Shown here piece by piece: positions 33,879-41,720 of a stretch of DNA of 58,413 bases. This stretch comes from an uncultured Oscillospiraceae bacterium (GTDB lineage Bacteria; Bacillota; Clostridia; Oscillospirales; Oscillospiraceae). Within the stretch, counting starts at the first letter, position 1. The number at the start of each line of letters is the position of its first letter. Location of the stretch: contig CANQDL010000003.1 of NCBI GenBank assembly GCA_947591105.1, forward strand, positions 1 to 58,413. Direction: 5' to 3'. Under the pieces are notes generated by a model. It ran no database searches. It was not told where the DNA came from and saw only the letters and a program-made list of their open reading frames with translations. The translations under genes and the position numbers were made by a program.

Positions 33879-36800
33879 ATGAAGAAGTTTCGCCTGCTAT
33901 GTCTTATTCTGGCCGCGATGCTGCTGGCGTCGCCCTGCCTCTCGGCATACGCCGCGGAGTCGGAACAGGAGCAGCCAGAGATCCTTCGGGTGGGCTTTTT
34001 CGCCTTCTCCGGCTACCATACCATCAGCGAGGACGGCCACCGGAGCGGCTACGGTTACGAGTTTCTCCAGCGGCTGGCCATCCACGGCGGCTGGTCTTAT
34101 ACATATCTGGGCTACGACCGCTCCTACGCCGACGCCCTGGAGATGCTGCGCAGCGGCCAGGTGGACATCGTCACCTCTGTCTCCAAGACCCCGGAGCGGG
34201 AGAAGGAATTTCTCTTCTCCGACCAGTCCATTGGCGTCAACTCCACCATCTTCACCGTGAAAAACGGCAACGAGGCCATCGTGGAGGGGGACTACGCCAC
34301 CTACGACGGCATCACCGTGGGTATGCTGGAGGGCAACTCCAAAAACGCCAACTTTGAGCGGTTCGCGGAAGAACACGGCTTCTCCTTCCATCCGGTATAC
34401 TTCGGCGAGCAGGATGAACTGTCCGCCGCCCTTCAGGCGGGCCAGGTGGACGCCGCCGTGACCGGCAGTCTGCGGCAGCTGGAAAATGAGTGGCTTCTGG
34501 AATCCTTCGACGCCAGCCCCTTTTACATCTGCACCCGGAAGGATCGCCCCGACCTGATGGAGCGGATCAACCAGGCCATCAACGAGATGGATCTGCACGA
34601 CCCCAACTGGCGGGAAGCGCTCCATGAGATATACTATTCCACCGACGAGGGCGGCTCCATCATCATGAACGCCGGCGAGCGGGCCTTTTTGGAGCAGTGC
34701 CGGGCTTCGGACACGCCCCTGCGGCTGCTGTTCAACCCGGAGCGGAACCCCTATTGCTACTTCCAGGACGGCCAGGCCAAGGGCATCCTTCCCGCTGTTT
34801 TCCACTCCCTGGCCGAGCGCCTGGGGCTGCGCTATGAGTTTATCCAGGTCAAGGATCGAAACGAGTACTTCGCCCTGCGCGCCGAGGGGGCGGCGGACGT
34901 GGTGCTGGACTTTGCCGGCGACTATTACCTGGCGGAGGAAGAGGGCTATAAGATCACCGTCCCTTACTACCAGACGAATTTCGCCCGGCTGACTCTGGAC
35001 GGCTTTACCGGTACGGTCAGCCGGCTGGCGGTGCCGGAGCGCTCCGACGTCCTGGAGGGGCTGATCTCCTCCCGCTACGCCGACGCCGAGCTGATCCGGT
35101 ATCCCACCACGGACGACTGCGTCCAGGCCGTGCTGGACGGCCAGGCCGACGCCACCCTTCTCTATTCCTACGTCGCTGAAAAGTTCGTACAGCAGGATTT
35201 CCGCAACCAGCTGTCCTCCGTCGTCTTTGGGGAGGCCTCCCTGTCCTACGCGGTGGGCAGCAACGTCCCCGGCGGCCGCTATCTGCTCTCGCTGCTGGAC
35301 AAGGGGGCGGACAGCTTTACCGAGGCGGAGCTGGAGGCCATCATGGTCAGGGAATTCGACGCCGGGCGGGAGGGCAGCGTCAGCCTTCTCTCCCTTCTGT
35401 ATCGGAACCCGGTGTACAGCGTGCTGGCCGTCATGCTGATCCTGCTGCTGCTCTTCACGCTGGCCATGCTGGCGGTGCGGACACGCAACCAGCGGCAGCT
35501 GAAAAAGAAGATCGCCCAGGCCACCAGCGAGCTGGAGGACAAGACCAGGGAGCTGACCCGGGCGCTCCAGGCGGCGGACGCCGCCAACCGGGCCAAGACC
35601 ACCTTCCTGAACAACATGTCCCACGACATCCGCACGCCCATGAACGCCATCATCGGCTATACGGCCCTGACCACCACCCACCTGGACAACCGGGAGCGCG
35701 CCCAGGACTATCTGACCAAGATCGCCCAGGCGTCCAACCATCTGCTGTCCCTGATAAACGACGTGCTGGACATGAGCCGGATCGAGTCGGGGAAGGTGTC
35801 CATCAACGAGCGGCCGGAGAATCTGGCGGAGATCCTGCAGAGTCTGCGAAACATCATCCAGTCCGACATCCACGCCAAGCACCTGGAGCTTTTTATCGAC
35901 ACCGTGGACGTGGCGGACGAGGAGATCTACTGCGACAAGCTGCGGCTCAACCAGATCCTGCTGAATCTGACCTCCAACGCCATCAAGTTCACCCCCGCCG
36001 GGGGCACGGTGGCCATCCGGGTCACCCAGAAGCCCTCCCGCTCCCCCACGCGCGGCCTCTATGAATTTCAGGTCAGCGACACCGGCATCGGCATGAGCCC
36101 GGAGTTTGCCAAGACCGTATTCGATCCCTTCACCCGGGAGCAGACCTCCACCGTCAGCGGCATCCAGGGCACCGGCCTGGGCATGGCCATCACAAAGAAC
36201 ATCGTGGACATGATGGGCGGCACCATCGGCGTGCAGAGCGAGCACGGAAAGGGCACCACCTTCACCGTGAATCTGGAGCTGCGCTTCTCCGCCGCGCACC
36301 AGCAGATGGAACCCATCGTGGAACTGAAGGGCCTGCGCGGCCTGGTGGTGGACGACGATATGGTCTGCTGTCAGAGCGTATCCAAAATGCTCCGGCAGAT
36401 CGGGATGCGGGCGGAGTGGGCCCCCTCCGGACGGGAGGCCATCGCACGCACCACCGAGGCGGTGGATCTGGCAGACCCCTTCGAGGTCTATATCGTGGAC
36501 TGGTCTATGCCAGAGCTGAGCGGGATCGAGACCGTCCGCCAGATCCGCCAGATCGTGGGGGACGACTCTCCCATCATCCTCATGTCAGCATACGACTGGA
36601 CGGATATCGAGCAGGAGGCCCGCCGGGCCGGCGTCACCGGCTTCATCAGCAAGCCCCTGTTCGCCTCCGACCTGCACCACACGCTGGAGCGCAGTCTGGG
36701 CCACAGCGTGGAGCAGGAGCCCGCCAGTCAGCCCGCCCTCCCCCAGCAGGAGAGCTTTGCAGGCAAACGCATCCTCCTGGCCGAGGACAACGAGCTGAAC

Positions 36801-37148
36801 CGGGAGATCGCCGCCGAGATCCTGCGGGAGGCCGGATTTTTGGTGGAGTGCGCCGAAAACGGCCAGCAGGCCTGCGACATGCTCCGCCAGTCACAGCCGG
36901 GCTATTTTAACCTGGTGCTGATGGATATCCAGATGCCCATCATGGACGGCTACGCCGCCACCCGTATCATCCGCGCCATGGACGACCCGGCACTGGCAAA
37001 GCTGCCCATCATCGCCATGACCGCCAACGCCTTTGATGAGGATCGGGAGCGGGCGCTGGAGGCGGGCATGAACGGCCATCTGGCCAAGCCCATCGATCTG
37101 GATAGGATGCTGGCCCTTCTGCGGGACATATTCAGCGGGGAGGACTGA
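33879..37148 (+). CDS. EvgS-like hybrid histidine kinase with two periplasmic-binding-type sensors
   Basis: 1089 residues. Order: signal peptide (1-27), two tandem SBP_bac_3/PBPb sensor domains (about 35-255 and 270-500), one membrane helix (about 518-542), coiled coil, HisKA with His582 (NNMSHDIRTPMNAIIGY), HATPase_c (NLTSNAIKFTP, DTGIGMS, GTGLGMAI), receiver 1 with Asp874 (IVDWSMPELSG) and receiver 2 with Asp1016 (LMDIQMPIMDG). Receiver 1 has LVVDDD, receiver 2 has LLAEDN. There is no C-terminal HPt domain and no DNA-binding partner nearby, so the output is unknown. The PBP-type sensors suggest detection of amino acids or other small solutes. GAAGGAG precedes the ATG. Confidence 0.94.
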   Translation: MKKFRLLCLILAAMLLASPCLSAYAAESEQEQPEILRVGFFAFSGYHTISEDGHRSGYGYEFLQRLAIHGGWSYTYLGYDRSYADALEMLRSGQVDIVTSVSKTPEREKEFLFSDQSIGVNSTIFTVKNGNEAIVEGDYATYDGITVGMLEGNSKNANFERFAEEHGFSFHPVYFGEQDELSAALQAGQVDAAVTGSLRQLENEWLLESFDASPFYICTRKDRPDLMERINQAINEMDLHDPNWREALHEIYYSTDEGGSIIMNAGERAFLEQCRASDTPLRLLFNPERNPYCYFQDGQAKGILPAVFHSLAERLGLRYEFIQVKDRNEYFALRAEGAADVVLDFAGDYYLAEEEGYKITVPYYQTNFARLTLDGFTGTVSRLAVPERSDVLEGLISSRYADAELIRYPTTDDCVQAVLDGQADATLLYSYVAEKFVQQDFRNQLSSVVFGEASLSYAVGSNVPGGRYLLSLLDKGADSFTEAELEAIMVREFDAGREGSVSLLSLLYRNPVYSVLAVMLILLLLFTLAMLAVRTRNQRQLKKKIAQATSELEDKTRELTRALQAADAANRAKTTFLNNMSHDIRTPMNAIIGYTALTTTHLDNRERAQDYLTKIAQASNHLLSLINDVLDMSRIESGKVSINERPENLAEILQSLRNIIQSDIHAKHLELFIDTVDVADEEIYCDKLRLNQILLNLTSNAIKFTPAGGTVAIRVTQKPSRSPTRGLYEFQVSDTGIGMSPEFAKTVFDPFTREQTSTVSGIQGTGLGMAITKNIVDMMGGTIGVQSEHGKGTTFTVNLELRFSAAHQQMEPIVELKGLRGLVVDDDMVCCQSVSKMLRQIGMRAEWAPSGREAIARTTEAVDLADPFEVYIVDWSMPELSGIETVRQIRQIVGDDSPIILMSAYDWTDIEQEARRAGVTGFISKPLFASDLHHTLERSLGHSVEQEPASQPALPQQESFAGKRILLAEDNELNREIAAEILREAGFLVECAENGQQACDMLRQSQPGYFNLVLMDIQMPIMDGYAATRIIRAMDDPALAKLPIIAMTANAFDEDRERALEAGMNGHLAKPIDLDRMLALLRDIFSGED

Positions 37149-37207
37149 CCCGGATCGCACAGGCAATCGGTTTTCGTATATCTATCACTAGGAGATATAT
37201 CTATCAA

Positions 37208-37702
37208 ATGGAAATCATACTCAGACCGTATGACGGCACGAGCGAAAAAACAATGTGCTGCTCCATCATTGCTTTTTTCCGTGTGCATCATTCGCAGGTC
37301 GATGAGGCGCAGGCCCGGGAAGTCCTTGCCGGCTGGAGCAAAGAAGATCACGAACTTTATGACATTCTCGGCGGCGGGGTGCCGGTGGGATTTGTCCATC
37401 TCAATTGGCGAGGGGCAGCGGTCTGCTGGATCGAGGACATCTTTGTGGAGGAAGGGTCGCGAGGGCAGGGCATCGCATCCAAAGCCATCGGCCTTGTGGA
37501 AGAAGCTTTGCAAAAACGCGGAGTGGAGGGGATTTGTATGGACGTGATCCCGGACAATATTCCTGCGCTTCGGCTCTATCACAGCCTTGGCTATGATCGG
37601 TTAAGTATCGTTACCGTACGAAAGGACATGCACCCTTTTACAACGGAACGCACAGAGCAGATAGGCGGCATGGACTTTCGCGTCAAACAATTTAATGATT
37701 GA
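37208..37702 (+). CDS. GNAT family N-acetyltransferase
   Basis: 164-residue acetyltransferase. The acetyl-CoA-binding motif A is VEEGSRGQGIASKAI (about residues 79-93) and the C-terminal NIPALRLYHSLGYDRLS is the usual last strand/helix. The acceptor is unknown. GC content and codon choice are clearly lower than in the flanking kinase gene, which may mean recent acquisition. The ribosome site TAGGAG is about 10 bp from the ATG, with a repeated ATATCTATC just before it. Confidence 0.87.
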   Translation: MEIILRPYDGTSEKTMCCSIIAFFRVHHSQVDEAQAREVLAGWSKEDHELYDILGGGVPVGFVHLNWRGAAVCWIEDIFVEEGSRGQGIASKAIGLVEEALQKRGVEGICMDVIPDNIPALRLYHSLGYDRLSIVTVRKDMHPFTTERTEQIGGMDFRVKQFND

Positions 37703-37769
37703 GCTTTGTACTTCGTCATACGACTTGGGAAAACCTCTTGACAAACTGTTCCCCGATGGACTTGCACTT

Positions 37770-37802
37770 CTGCGCGGCGCCGGAAAGCGCCGCGCAGTTT
37801 TT
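37770..37802 (+). terminator. Terminator downstream of the GNAT gene
   Basis: Perfect 11-bp stem CTGCGCGGCGC / GCGCCGCGCAG, 6-nt loop, TTTTT. Confidence 0.92.
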
Positions 37803-37852
37803 CATGAACGGCGGCGGGGCAGGGGGCATAGGATGAATCCGGGGGTGGGAGT

Positions 37853-38131
37853 ATGGAGCAGCACAGCGAACCGCCGGCGGAGCAGGAGCGGGCGGCGGAC
37901 GGCTGCCGGAGATCCCTGCGCAGGCTGCGGCTGCAAAACGGGATGGCCGTGTTGTTCGTGGCCATGGGTTCCATGATCGCGCTGGTGATCCTGGACGTGA
38001 TCTTTTCTCTGGAGAGCGCCGCGGAGCGCACACTGATCGGCAACGCCTTCGAGGCGTTCAAGCTCATCGCCGTGACGGTGCTGGGCTATATCTTCGGCGC
38101 CAATCAGACAAAGCCCGGTTCGGAGGATTGA
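37853..38131 (+). CDS. Small two-helix membrane protein (hypothetical)
   Basis: 92 residues. A polar, Glu- and Arg-rich N-terminus (1-28) is followed by two hydrophobic segments (about 29-51 and 66-83), ending GYIFGANQTKPGSED. GGTGGGAG precedes the ATG and a strong terminator follows the stop, supporting a real gene. No family recognised; the pattern resembles small membrane proteins often annotated as holin-like or DUF, but nothing proves a role. Confidence 0.65.
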   Translation: MEQHSEPPAEQERAADGCRRSLRRLRLQNGMAVLFVAMGSMIALVILDVIFSLESAAERTLIGNAFEAFKLIAVTVLGYIFGANQTKPGSED

Positions 38132-38136
38132 AAGCG

Positions 38137-38167
38137 GACTGCCCCGGGAAGGGGCAGTCTTTTTTTG
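38137..38167 (+). terminator. Rho-independent terminator
   Basis: Perfect stem GACTGCCCC / GGGGCAGTC with GGGAA loop, then seven T. Confidence 0.93.
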
Positions 38168-38196
38168 TGGAAATCCCGGCGGGAATGTGATACACT
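38168..38196 (+). promoter_or_regulatory. Promoter of the isochorismatase-like gene
   Basis: -35 TGGAAA, 17-bp spacer, TACACT (-10) at 38191-38196. Closely resembles the asparaginase promoter at 40640-40668 (24 of 31 positions identical). Confidence 0.5.
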
Positions 38197-38226
38197 GGCG
38201 AAAAAATACCGCTACGGAGGCTACCC

Positions 38227-38928
38227 ATGAAGGACAATCCCACCCGCACCGCCATACTGGTCATCGACATGGAACAGGGGTTTCTGTCCCCGTCCTCGCC
38301 CCACTGTATTCCGGCCGCGGCCGCCACGGTGCCCGCCCTGTGCCGGGCGCTGGACACGGCCCGGGCAAAGGGTATCGCCGTATTTTTCGTCAAGCGGTTG
38401 TATCGGGCGGACGGCAGCGACGTGGAGCTGACTCGCTGGGAAGGCTGGCGGGCCGGGGGACGCTCCATGACGCCCGGCTCCCAGGGAGAGCGAAGCGCTC
38501 AGGCGCCGGAGGGCCTTCGCCCACAGCCGGGGGATTACACCGTCGTCAAGCCCCGATGGAGTGCCTTTTTCCAGACAGAGCTGGATCTGATCCTCCGGCG
38601 GCTGGCCGTGCGCACCGTCATCCTCACCGGCACCACGACCCCAAACTGCATCCGCGCTACCGCCTATGACGCCATCGCCCTGGACTACAACGCGGTGGTA
38701 CTGTCCGACTGCACTTCCTCCCGGAGTGAAGAGGTGCAGCGGGCCAACCTGAAGGATATGGCTTGCGTGGGCGTACACATTATGACTGAGGAACAATTTC
38801 GCGCTTACGACGCGGACACGATCCATGACCCGGCGCCGGATATCCTGTCCGACCGGCAGACGGCCGGCCTCGACCCGGAGCCTTTCCAGGCCGTCCCCGA
38901 CGGCATCGCCGCCCCGGAGCTCTGGTAA
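38227..38928 (+). CDS. Isochorismatase family cysteine hydrolase
   Basis: 233 residues. The catalytic triad is visible: Asp14 (LVIDMEQGF), Lys108 (VVKPRWSAF) and Cys141 (TTTPNCIRATAYDA). The family includes nicotinamidases, carbamoylases and isochorismatases; the conserved cis-peptide before the Cys is consistent with an amidase-type enzyme, but the substrate is not evident. GCTACGGAGG stands before the ATG. Single-gene unit, with two terminator hairpins downstream. Confidence 0.88.
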   Translation: MKDNPTRTAILVIDMEQGFLSPSSPHCIPAAAATVPALCRALDTARAKGIAVFFVKRLYRADGSDVELTRWEGWRAGGRSMTPGSQGERSAQAPEGLRPQPGDYTVVKPRWSAFFQTELDLILRRLAVRTVILTGTTTPNCIRATAYDAIALDYNAVVLSDCTSSRSEEVQRANLKDMACVGVHIMTEEQFRAYDADTIHDPAPDILSDRQTAGLDPEPFQAVPDGIAAPELW

Positions 38929-38950
38929 AGAACAAGAAGACTCAATTTGC

Positions 38951-39017
38951 AAAGAACTCCCCAACAGGGGAGTTCTTTGATCGTTCACGGTCATCCGAAA
39001 GTATTCGGATGTTTTTT
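38951..39017 (+). terminator. Two tandem terminator hairpins
   Basis: First stem AAAGAACTCCCC / GGGGAGTTCTTT (38951-38978). Second stem CATCCGAA / TTCGGATG (38992-39011) followed by TTTTTT. Confidence 0.85.
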
Positions 39018-39041
39018 ATTCTTTTGCAGGCGGGATCAGAG

Positions 39042-39284
39042 TCAGAACTTCCATTTACTTCTCTCGTGCAACAGATAAATAATGCCAAATAAGAGCACAG
39101 CCACAAAAAGCGCCATCAGAATAACCATCGTAGTTTCATGCGCTGAGAAAGGTCTCGTATAGGTGTAATGGCCCCCCAACAGGCCGGACGGCTCTTTGTC
39201 GCTCTGTATTCTCAGCCATGTAAAAAGGCAGCCAATTGCACCGACACCTATTCCTATCCACCCTACAAGCCGTTCTTTGTTCAT
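39042..39284 (-). CDS. Small two-helix membrane protein divergent from XRE regulator
   Basis: 80 residues with two membrane segments (about 6-25 and 50-72), a polar loop between and a basic tail (HERSKWKF). GGAGGGG is ideally placed before the ATG at 39284. The gene is AT-richer than its surroundings. Its promoter has a consensus TATAAT, with a -35 box inside one of two operators also flanking the divergent XRE gene, so it is probably the controlled target of that regulator. No family recognised. Confidence 0.75.
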   Translation of the reverse strand: MNKERLVGWIGIGVGAIGCLFTWLRIQSDKEPSGLLGGHYTYTRPFSAHETTMVILMALFVAVLLFGIIYLLHERSKWKF

Positions 39285-39309
39285 TCAATTCCCCTCCAAA
39301 ACATATATT

Positions 39310-39328
39310 TGACATTCACTAAATGTCA
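39310..39328. promoter_or_regulatory. Operator 1 of the XRE / membrane protein pair
   Basis: Perfect inverted repeat TGACATT-cacta-AATGTCA. A second, slightly degenerate copy starts exactly 53 bp further on. Confidence 0.65.
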
Positions 39329-39339
39329 TATTCAAAAGG

Positions 39340-39368
39340 ATTATAGCATACAATCTCTTCGTTGACAA
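39340..39368 (-). promoter_or_regulatory. Promoter of the small membrane protein gene
   Basis: Minus-strand -35 TTGTCA (39368-39363), 17-bp spacer, consensus -10 TATAAT (39345-39340). The -35 box overlaps operator 2. Confidence 0.75.
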
Positions 39369-39381
39369 GCACTAAATGTCA
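39363..39381. promoter_or_regulatory. Operator 2 of the XRE / membrane protein pair
   Basis: TGACAAG-cacta-AATGTCA: same right half and spacer as operator 1, with one changed left half. It lies just before the XRE start and over the -35 box of the divergent gene. Confidence 0.65.
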
Positions 39382-39394
39382 AATGGGGATTGCT

Positions 39395-39649
39395 ATGTTT
39401 ATCAATAAATCGCGCGACGGCGCCAATAATATATGCGGTTCAAAAATCACCGTATTGCGCAAGGCCATGGGACTCTCTCAGCGTCAGCTGGCAGATCAGC
39501 TCCAGCTGTTGGGCTTGGAAATAGATAAAAACGCCATCCAACGAATTGAAGCAGGAAAGCGTTTTGTTACCGATATTGAGTTGATAGCGTTCTCCCGCTT
39601 TTTCAAAATATCTCTTGATGCGTTATTGGAAAACCCGCCAGGTCAGTAG
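39395..39649 (+). CDS. XRE family transcriptional regulator
   Basis: 84-residue protein, essentially one HTH_3 domain: ITVLRKAMGLSQRQLADQLQLLGLEIDKNAIQRIEAGKR is the helix-turn-helix, followed by a short dimerisation helix. The ATG at 39395 is favoured because GGGGA lies 5 bp before it; a start at 39383 would overlap the ribosome site and operator 2. The two matching operators in the divergent promoter region suggest it represses its neighbour and itself. AT-rich compared with the genome. A terminator follows. Confidence 0.85.
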   Translation: MFINKSRDGANNICGSKITVLRKAMGLSQRQLADQLQLLGLEIDKNAIQRIEAGKRFVTDIELIAFSRFFKISLDALLENPPGQ

Positions 39650-39660
39650 CGGCAAAAAGC

Positions 39661-39698
39661 AGCCCAGAGTGGTATAGACCGCTCTGGGTTGTCTGTTT
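39661..39698 (+). terminator. Terminator of the XRE gene
   Basis: Stem AGCCCAGAGTGG / CCGCTCTGGGTT (G-U pairs tolerated) followed by a T-rich tail. Confidence 0.7.
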
Positions 39699-39782
39699 AG
39701 TGAAAGCTGCAAAAAGATTTTACTTTTCCATAGGGGTGTTGTAAACTGATATCATTCTGACCAAGACCGGAGAATCACCATT

Positions 39783-40517
39783 ATGAAACTGCTGATCGTC
39801 CGCCACGGCGACCCGGATTATGCGCACGATTCCCTGACAGAGAAGGGCTTCCGGGAGGCGGCATATCTGTCGGAGCGGCTGGCGGCACTGGAAAACGTGC
39901 GCTGCTGCTACGTCTCCCCCATGGGCCGGGCCAGGGACACCGCTGCCCCCACCCTGGAAAAGACCGGCTGGCCCTGCCGGGAAATGCCCTGGCTCCGGGA
40001 ATTCTCCGCCTTCATTTACCGGCCCGACGACCCGGGCCGGCGGAACGTGGCCTGGGACTGGCTGCCCCAGGACTGGACGGCGGAGGCGCGGTTTTACGAC
40101 CGGGATCGGTGGTATGAGCCCGAGCCCATGGCCGAGGCACACGTCCGGCAGGAGTGCCAGTGGGTCTGGGAGGGCCTGGACGGGGTGCTGGAGGAGCACG
40201 GCTACCGCCGGGACGGCAACGTCTACCGGGCTGTGGCCTCCAACAACGACACGCTGATCTTCTTCTGCCACTTCGGGGTGGAGTGCGTGCTGCTGAATCA
40301 TCTGCTGGGGGCGTCGGCCATGGTGCTCTGGAACGGGCTGTGCGCGGCCCCCAGCTCCGTCACCACTCTGGTGACCGAGGAGCGCCGGGAGGGGATCGCC
40401 CTCTTCCGCATGACCGGCTTCGGGGATATATCCCACCTGTACGCCCACGGGGAACCACCGGCCTTTTCCGCCCGTTTCCGGGAGTGTTACGCCAACGACT
40501 GGCAGCGGCGTGATTGA
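39783..40517 (+). CDS. Histidine phosphatase family protein
   Basis: 244 residues. The RHG motif LLIVRHGDPDY (His8 as phospho-acceptor) opens the protein, with an Arg in SPMGRARDTA and a second His in the late IFFCHFGVE region. The long insert between these is richer than in simple phosphoglycerate mutases, so the substrate is unknown. Single gene with a terminator following. Confidence 0.87.
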   Translation: MKLLIVRHGDPDYAHDSLTEKGFREAAYLSERLAALENVRCCYVSPMGRARDTAAPTLEKTGWPCREMPWLREFSAFIYRPDDPGRRNVAWDWLPQDWTAEARFYDRDRWYEPEPMAEAHVRQECQWVWEGLDGVLEEHGYRRDGNVYRAVASNNDTLIFFCHFGVECVLLNHLLGASAMVLWNGLCAAPSSVTTLVTEERREGIALFRMTGFGDISHLYAHGEPPAFSARFRECYANDWQRRD

Positions 40518-40537
40518 GCGCCCTCTGACGAACGGAA

Positions 40538-40563
40538 AAACCCCCTCTCACGAGGGGGCTTTC
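40538..40563 (+). terminator. Terminator of the histidine phosphatase gene
   Basis: Stem CCCCCTC / GAGGGGG with A and T runs on its flanks. Confidence 0.7.
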
Positions 40564-40639
40564 GCTGTGCACAGCGCCGGTTTTGCGCTGGCGGAAGGAT
40601 AGCTTACAGGGAAAAAGATCCTTTTTTCTCCGTGTCCGG

Positions 40640-40668
40640 TGGAAATCTTCCGGGGGATGTGCTACACT
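40640..40668 (+). promoter_or_regulatory. Promoter of the asparaginase operon
   Basis: -35 TGGAAA, 17-bp spacer, extended -10 TG-c-TACACT (40663-40668). Confidence 0.55.
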
Positions 40669-40712
40669 GTGTCCGCAGGAAAAATACATTCCGTCGTCTG
40701 GAGGGCTGCCCT

Positions 40713-41705
40713 TTGTATGCACCGCTTTTGGAAGAGGATAGAAACGGCTATTTCGACCTGGTACACTACGGGTACATCTGCGTGGTGGACGACCGGGGCC
40801 GGGTGCTGTGGTCGCTGGGAGATCCGGAGGACATGGTATTTTACCGCTCCGCCTCCAAGCCCATTCAGGCCCTGCCCGTGTTCGCCATGGGTCTGGACAA
40901 AAAATACGGCCTGACGGAGGAGCAGTCGGTCATACTGTCCGCCTCCCACCTGGGGATGCCCTGCCACGTGTCGGCGGTGGAGGAGATCCTGCGCCGGATG
41001 GAGCTGCCAGAGAGCATCCTGTGCATGAGGCCGACCGCCCCCGGGGACGCCGCCGCCAACGAGGCTCGCATCCGGGCGGGTCTTCCCCTGCGGAAGGTAT
41101 ACCACAACTGCTCCGGCAAGCACTGCGCCCTTCTTATGATCCAGCGGGAGCTGGGCGGGCCGGTGGAGGACTACTGGAAGACGGACACCCCCGTTCACCG
41201 GCTGGTAGAGCGCACCATCCGCGCTGTCAGCGAGACGGAGAGGGTGCATGTGGGCGTGGACGGCTGCGGCGTGCCGGTGTTCGCCGTGCCCATGAAAAAC
41301 ATCGCCACAGCGTTCAAAAATCTGGCCTGCATCGACACCATCGCCGACGGCGCTCTGCAGGCCGCGGCGGCGGAAAACGTCCGGCGGATCGGGCTCTACC
41401 CCCACATGATCCGGGGCGCGCTGCTGTGCACGGAGATGAACCGCGACCCCAACATCATCGCCAAGGGCGGCGCCAACGGCGTATACGGCTTCGGGCTGAA
41501 AAAGCAGCGGCTGGGCGTGGCCTTCAAGCTGGTGGACGGCACGGAGAGCGCCTGGCCCTTCCTGGCCCGGGAGCTGCTGAAGGGGCTGGGGGCCCTGACA
41601 GACGAGCACCGGGCGCGGCTGGAGCGGCTGGGCACGGAGTACATCACGAACGACAACGGGGATACGGTGGGCCGGCGCCGGGCGCTGTTCACCCTCTCCC
41701 TGTGA
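40713..41705 (+). CDS. Asparaginase II family protein (TTG start)
   Basis: 330-residue member of the thermolabile/Rhizobium-type L-asparaginase family (Asparaginase_II). Visible blocks: YRSASKPIQALP, SASHLGMPCHVSAVEEIL, NCSGKHCALL, DGCGVPVFAVPM and ITNDNGDTVG. It releases ammonia from asparagine. No ATG is well placed; TTG at 40713 follows GGAGGG at 40700-40705 with ideal spacing, and the family N-terminus begins there. CutC follows 15 bp downstream, then a PPC-domain gene, forming a short operon. Confidence 0.87.
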   Translation: MYAPLLEEDRNGYFDLVHYGYICVVDDRGRVLWSLGDPEDMVFYRSASKPIQALPVFAMGLDKKYGLTEEQSVILSASHLGMPCHVSAVEEILRRMELPESILCMRPTAPGDAAANEARIRAGLPLRKVYHNCSGKHCALLMIQRELGGPVEDYWKTDTPVHRLVERTIRAVSETERVHVGVDGCGVPVFAVPMKNIATAFKNLACIDTIADGALQAAAAENVRRIGLYPHMIRGALLCTEMNRDPNIIAKGGANGVYGFGLKKQRLGVAFKLVDGTESAWPFLARELLKGLGALTDEHRARLERLGTEYITNDNGDTVGRRRALFTLSL

Positions 41706-41720
41706 GAGAGGAGCGAGGAT

